Assembly (NCBI GenBank): GCA_027488495.1
Contig: JAIYBO010000018.1
Location: 1 to 5,952 of the forward strand
Source: Bacteroidota bacterium
Lineage (GTDB): Bacteria > Bacteroidota > Bacteroidia > NS11-12g > UBA955
Reading direction: 5' to 3'
DNA: 5,952 bases
Below, piece by piece: positions 4,358 to 5,952 of this stretch. Numbering within the stretch: the stretch's first letter is position 1; each line of letters opens with the position of its first letter. Under the pieces are notes generated by a model that saw nothing but the letters and a program-made list of their open reading frames with translations, did no database searches and was not told the origin of the DNA. The translations under genes and the position numbers were made by a program.

Positions 4358-5952
4358 ATGAGTGACGCAATAAAACATGAGTGCGGTGTTGCTTTCATAC
4401 GGTTGAGGAAGCCGTTGGAGTACTACCAAGAAAAGTATGGCACGTATTGGTATGGCTTGGCCAAGCTACAATATTTGATGACCAAGCAGTTAAACCGCGG
4501 TCAGGACGGAGCGGGGATGGGGGTTGTAAAGCTAGATCCTGATTACGGGGCGAGGTATTTGGCTCGCAAGCGAAGCGCCAGTAAAACGGCTTTGATCGAT
4601 ATTTTTGAGGAGATTGGAGAGGCGTTGAATGAGATTCCGGTGGAGTTTCGCAACGATGCGGATTATTTGCGCAAGCACTATCCTTATGCCGGTGAGATGT
4701 TGTTGGGGCATTTGCGTTATGGCACTTACGGAGGGAATAGCATTGAGAATATACATCCTTTTTTGAGGCAAAATAACTGGATGGCCAGGAATTTGATGTT
4801 GGCGGGTAACTACAACATCACCAATACAGACGAATTGTTCAATGCGTTGATTGATTTGGGACAGCAGCCCAAAGAGAAGAGCGATAACGTGTTGATGTTG
4901 GAGAAGATTGGCCATTTCATCGACGAGGAAAACCAACGTTTGTTTGGTGTTTTGAAGGCCCAGGGCTTTACCAACTTGGAGATTTCTGAGAAGATTAAGG
5001 AGGAGATTTCGCTCACCAACATTTTGAAGCGCAGTTTCAAGAATGTAGACGGGGGTTATAATATGATTGGTATGTTGGGTCATGGCGATGCGTTCATCAT
5101 TCGCGATCCGGCGGGCATTCGTCCTTCGCACTACTACATCGATGATGAGGTTGTGGTTGTGGCGAGTGAGCGTGCGGCGATTCAAACAGCGTTCAACATT
5201 TATCCTGAAGACGTGCAAGAATTGGGGCCTGGGAACGCGTTGTTGGTGCGCAAGAGCGGCCATGTGGAGGAGGTGAATATCATCGAACCCACAGAGAGGA
5301 TGAGTTGCAGTTTTGAGAGAATTTACTTCAGCAGGGGCAATGACCAGGCGATATATCACGAGCGAAAGGAGTTGGGTAGATTGTTGGCGAAGCCGGTGAT
5401 GTCGTTGTTGGGCAATGACTTAGTGAATACTGTTTTTAGTTATGTACCCAATACGGCGGCCACAAGTTTTTACGGGTTGATTGATGGGATTCATGAAATC
5501 CGCAGGGAGTTGCAGGCAGAGGCGTTATCGAAAATCGATGTGAAAAACGAACCGGAGAAGGTGAAGGAGATTTTGAGTTGGCGTCCGAGGCGTGAGAAGA
5601 TTTTGGTGAAGGATGTAAAGATGCGCACGTTTATCACCAATGATTCTGACAGGGATGATTTGGTAGGGCATGTGTACGACATCACTTATGGTGTGGTTAA
5701 AAGTTGGAATGATACATTGGTGATCATGGACGACAGTGTGGTGCGTGGAACGACTTTGAAGAAGAGCATTCTGCGAATTTTGGATCGTTTGGAGCCGAAG
5801 AGAATCATTTTGGTGAGTTCTGCGCCACAGATTCGGTACCCAGATTGTTACGGCATTGATATGAGTAGGATGGGAGATTTTGCGGCGTTTGCTGCGGCTG
5901 TGGAATTGTTGAAAGACAAGGGCATGGGTGAGTTGTTAGAGACTACTTACAT
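4358..5952 (+). CDS. Amidophosphoribosyltransferase (PurF-like), Bacteroidota long form, 3' end outside window
   Basis: The open frame runs 531 codons to the window edge without a stop. Relatives of this type have about 630 residues, so roughly 100 are missing. PurF transfers ammonia from glutamine to PRPP, the first step of purine synthesis. The N-terminal glutaminase domain has Cys9 (HECGVAF) after an 8-residue propeptide that would be removed to expose the nucleophile, RGQDGAG (47-53), GHLRYGT (117-123), AGNYNITN (149-156) and S175-D176. RDPAGIRP (249-256) and SFERIYFSRG (318-327) follow. The phosphoribosyltransferase domain has the PRPP motif VIMDDSVVRGTT (455-466) and SSAPQIRYPDCYGIDM (487-502). 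Compared with classical PurF, the oxyanion HNGN reads GNYN, VPDSG reads VPNTA (363-367), and about 30 residues are inserted before RTFI (423-426). Bacteroidota often also carry a classical PurF, so this may be a paralogue with its own role. The ATG is fixed by Cys9. Confidence 0.9.
   Translation, partial: MSDAIKHECGVAFIRLRKPLEYYQEKYGTYWYGLAKLQYLMTKQLNRGQDGAGMGVVKLDPDYGARYLARKRSASKTALIDIFEEIGEALNEIPVEFRNDADYLRKHYPYAGEMLLGHLRYGTYGGNSIENIHPFLRQNNWMARNLMLAGNYNITNTDELFNALIDLGQQPKEKSDNVLMLEKIGHFIDEENQRLFGVLKAQGFTNLEISEKIKEEISLTNILKRSFKNVDGGYNMIGMLGHGDAFIIRDPAGIRPSHYYIDDEVVVVASERAAIQTAFNIYPEDVQELGPGNALLVRKSGHVEEVNIIEPTERMSCSFERIYFSRGNDQAIYHERKELGRLLAKPVMSLLGNDLVNTVFSYVPNTAATSFYGLIDGIHEIRRELQAEALSKIDVKNEPEKVKEILSWRPRREKILVKDVKMRTFITNDSDRDDLVGHVYDITYGVVKSWNDTLVIMDDSVVRGTTLKKSILRILDRLEPKRIILVSSAPQIRYPDCYGIDMSRMGDFAAFAAAVELLKDKGMGELLETTY

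Noticed and set aside
4532..5359. 275-codon open frame on the minus strand inside the PurF-like gene
   Set aside because: It is antisense to a gene with clear conserved motifs, and its translation is rich in His, Arg, Gln and Ile with no recognisable domain.

Overview
The window reads as ordinary chromosomal DNA from a member of the Bacteroidota (Flavobacteriia, Cytophagia or a related class). Three things point there: the protein families (a DUF5916 protein C-terminus, the long PurF-like amidotransferase typical of this phylum, and an RmlD-like SDR of a Bacteroidota type); the lack of recognisable Shine-Dalgarno sequences; and matches to the phylum's -7 promoter element TAnnTTTG upstream of several genes. 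I see no mobile element, CRISPR array, tRNA or rRNA gene.

Layout, left to right. (1) 1-768, plus strand: the C-terminal 255 codons of a DUF5916-type protein whose start lies outside the window. (2) 790-2654, minus strand: a likely two-gene operon, a fumarylacetoacetate-hydrolase (FAH) family enzyme followed by an AIM24/TIGR00266 protein, converging on the DUF5916 gene. (3) 2655-2735: a short divergent promoter region with two overlapping, oppositely directed -7-like elements. (4) 2736-3650, plus strand: an RmlD-like NAD(P)-dependent SDR. (5) 3651-3676: a convergent junction with a perfect 14-bp GC-rich palindrome. (6) 3677-4195, minus strand: 3-hydroxyanthranilate 3,4-dioxygenase with all metal ligands and both CxxC pairs. 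(7) 4196-4357: a divergent intergenic region with one -7 match in each direction and a 7-bp inverted repeat. (8) 4358-5952, plus strand: the first 531 codons of the long PurF-like amidophosphoribosyltransferase, cut off by the window end.

Functionally this is housekeeping and catabolic metabolism rather than a dedicated gene system. The dioxygenase belongs to tryptophan/kynurenine breakdown or quinolinate (NAD) synthesis, and the FAH-family enzyme probably cleaves a C-C bond in a diketo acid from aromatic catabolism. The two are not adjacent and no other gene of either pathway is present, so a shared pathway is only a guess. I found no convincing novel system. The points most worth a second look are the active-site departures of the PurF-like protein, the overlapping divergent promoters at 2659-2678, and the inverted repeat at 4293-4319.
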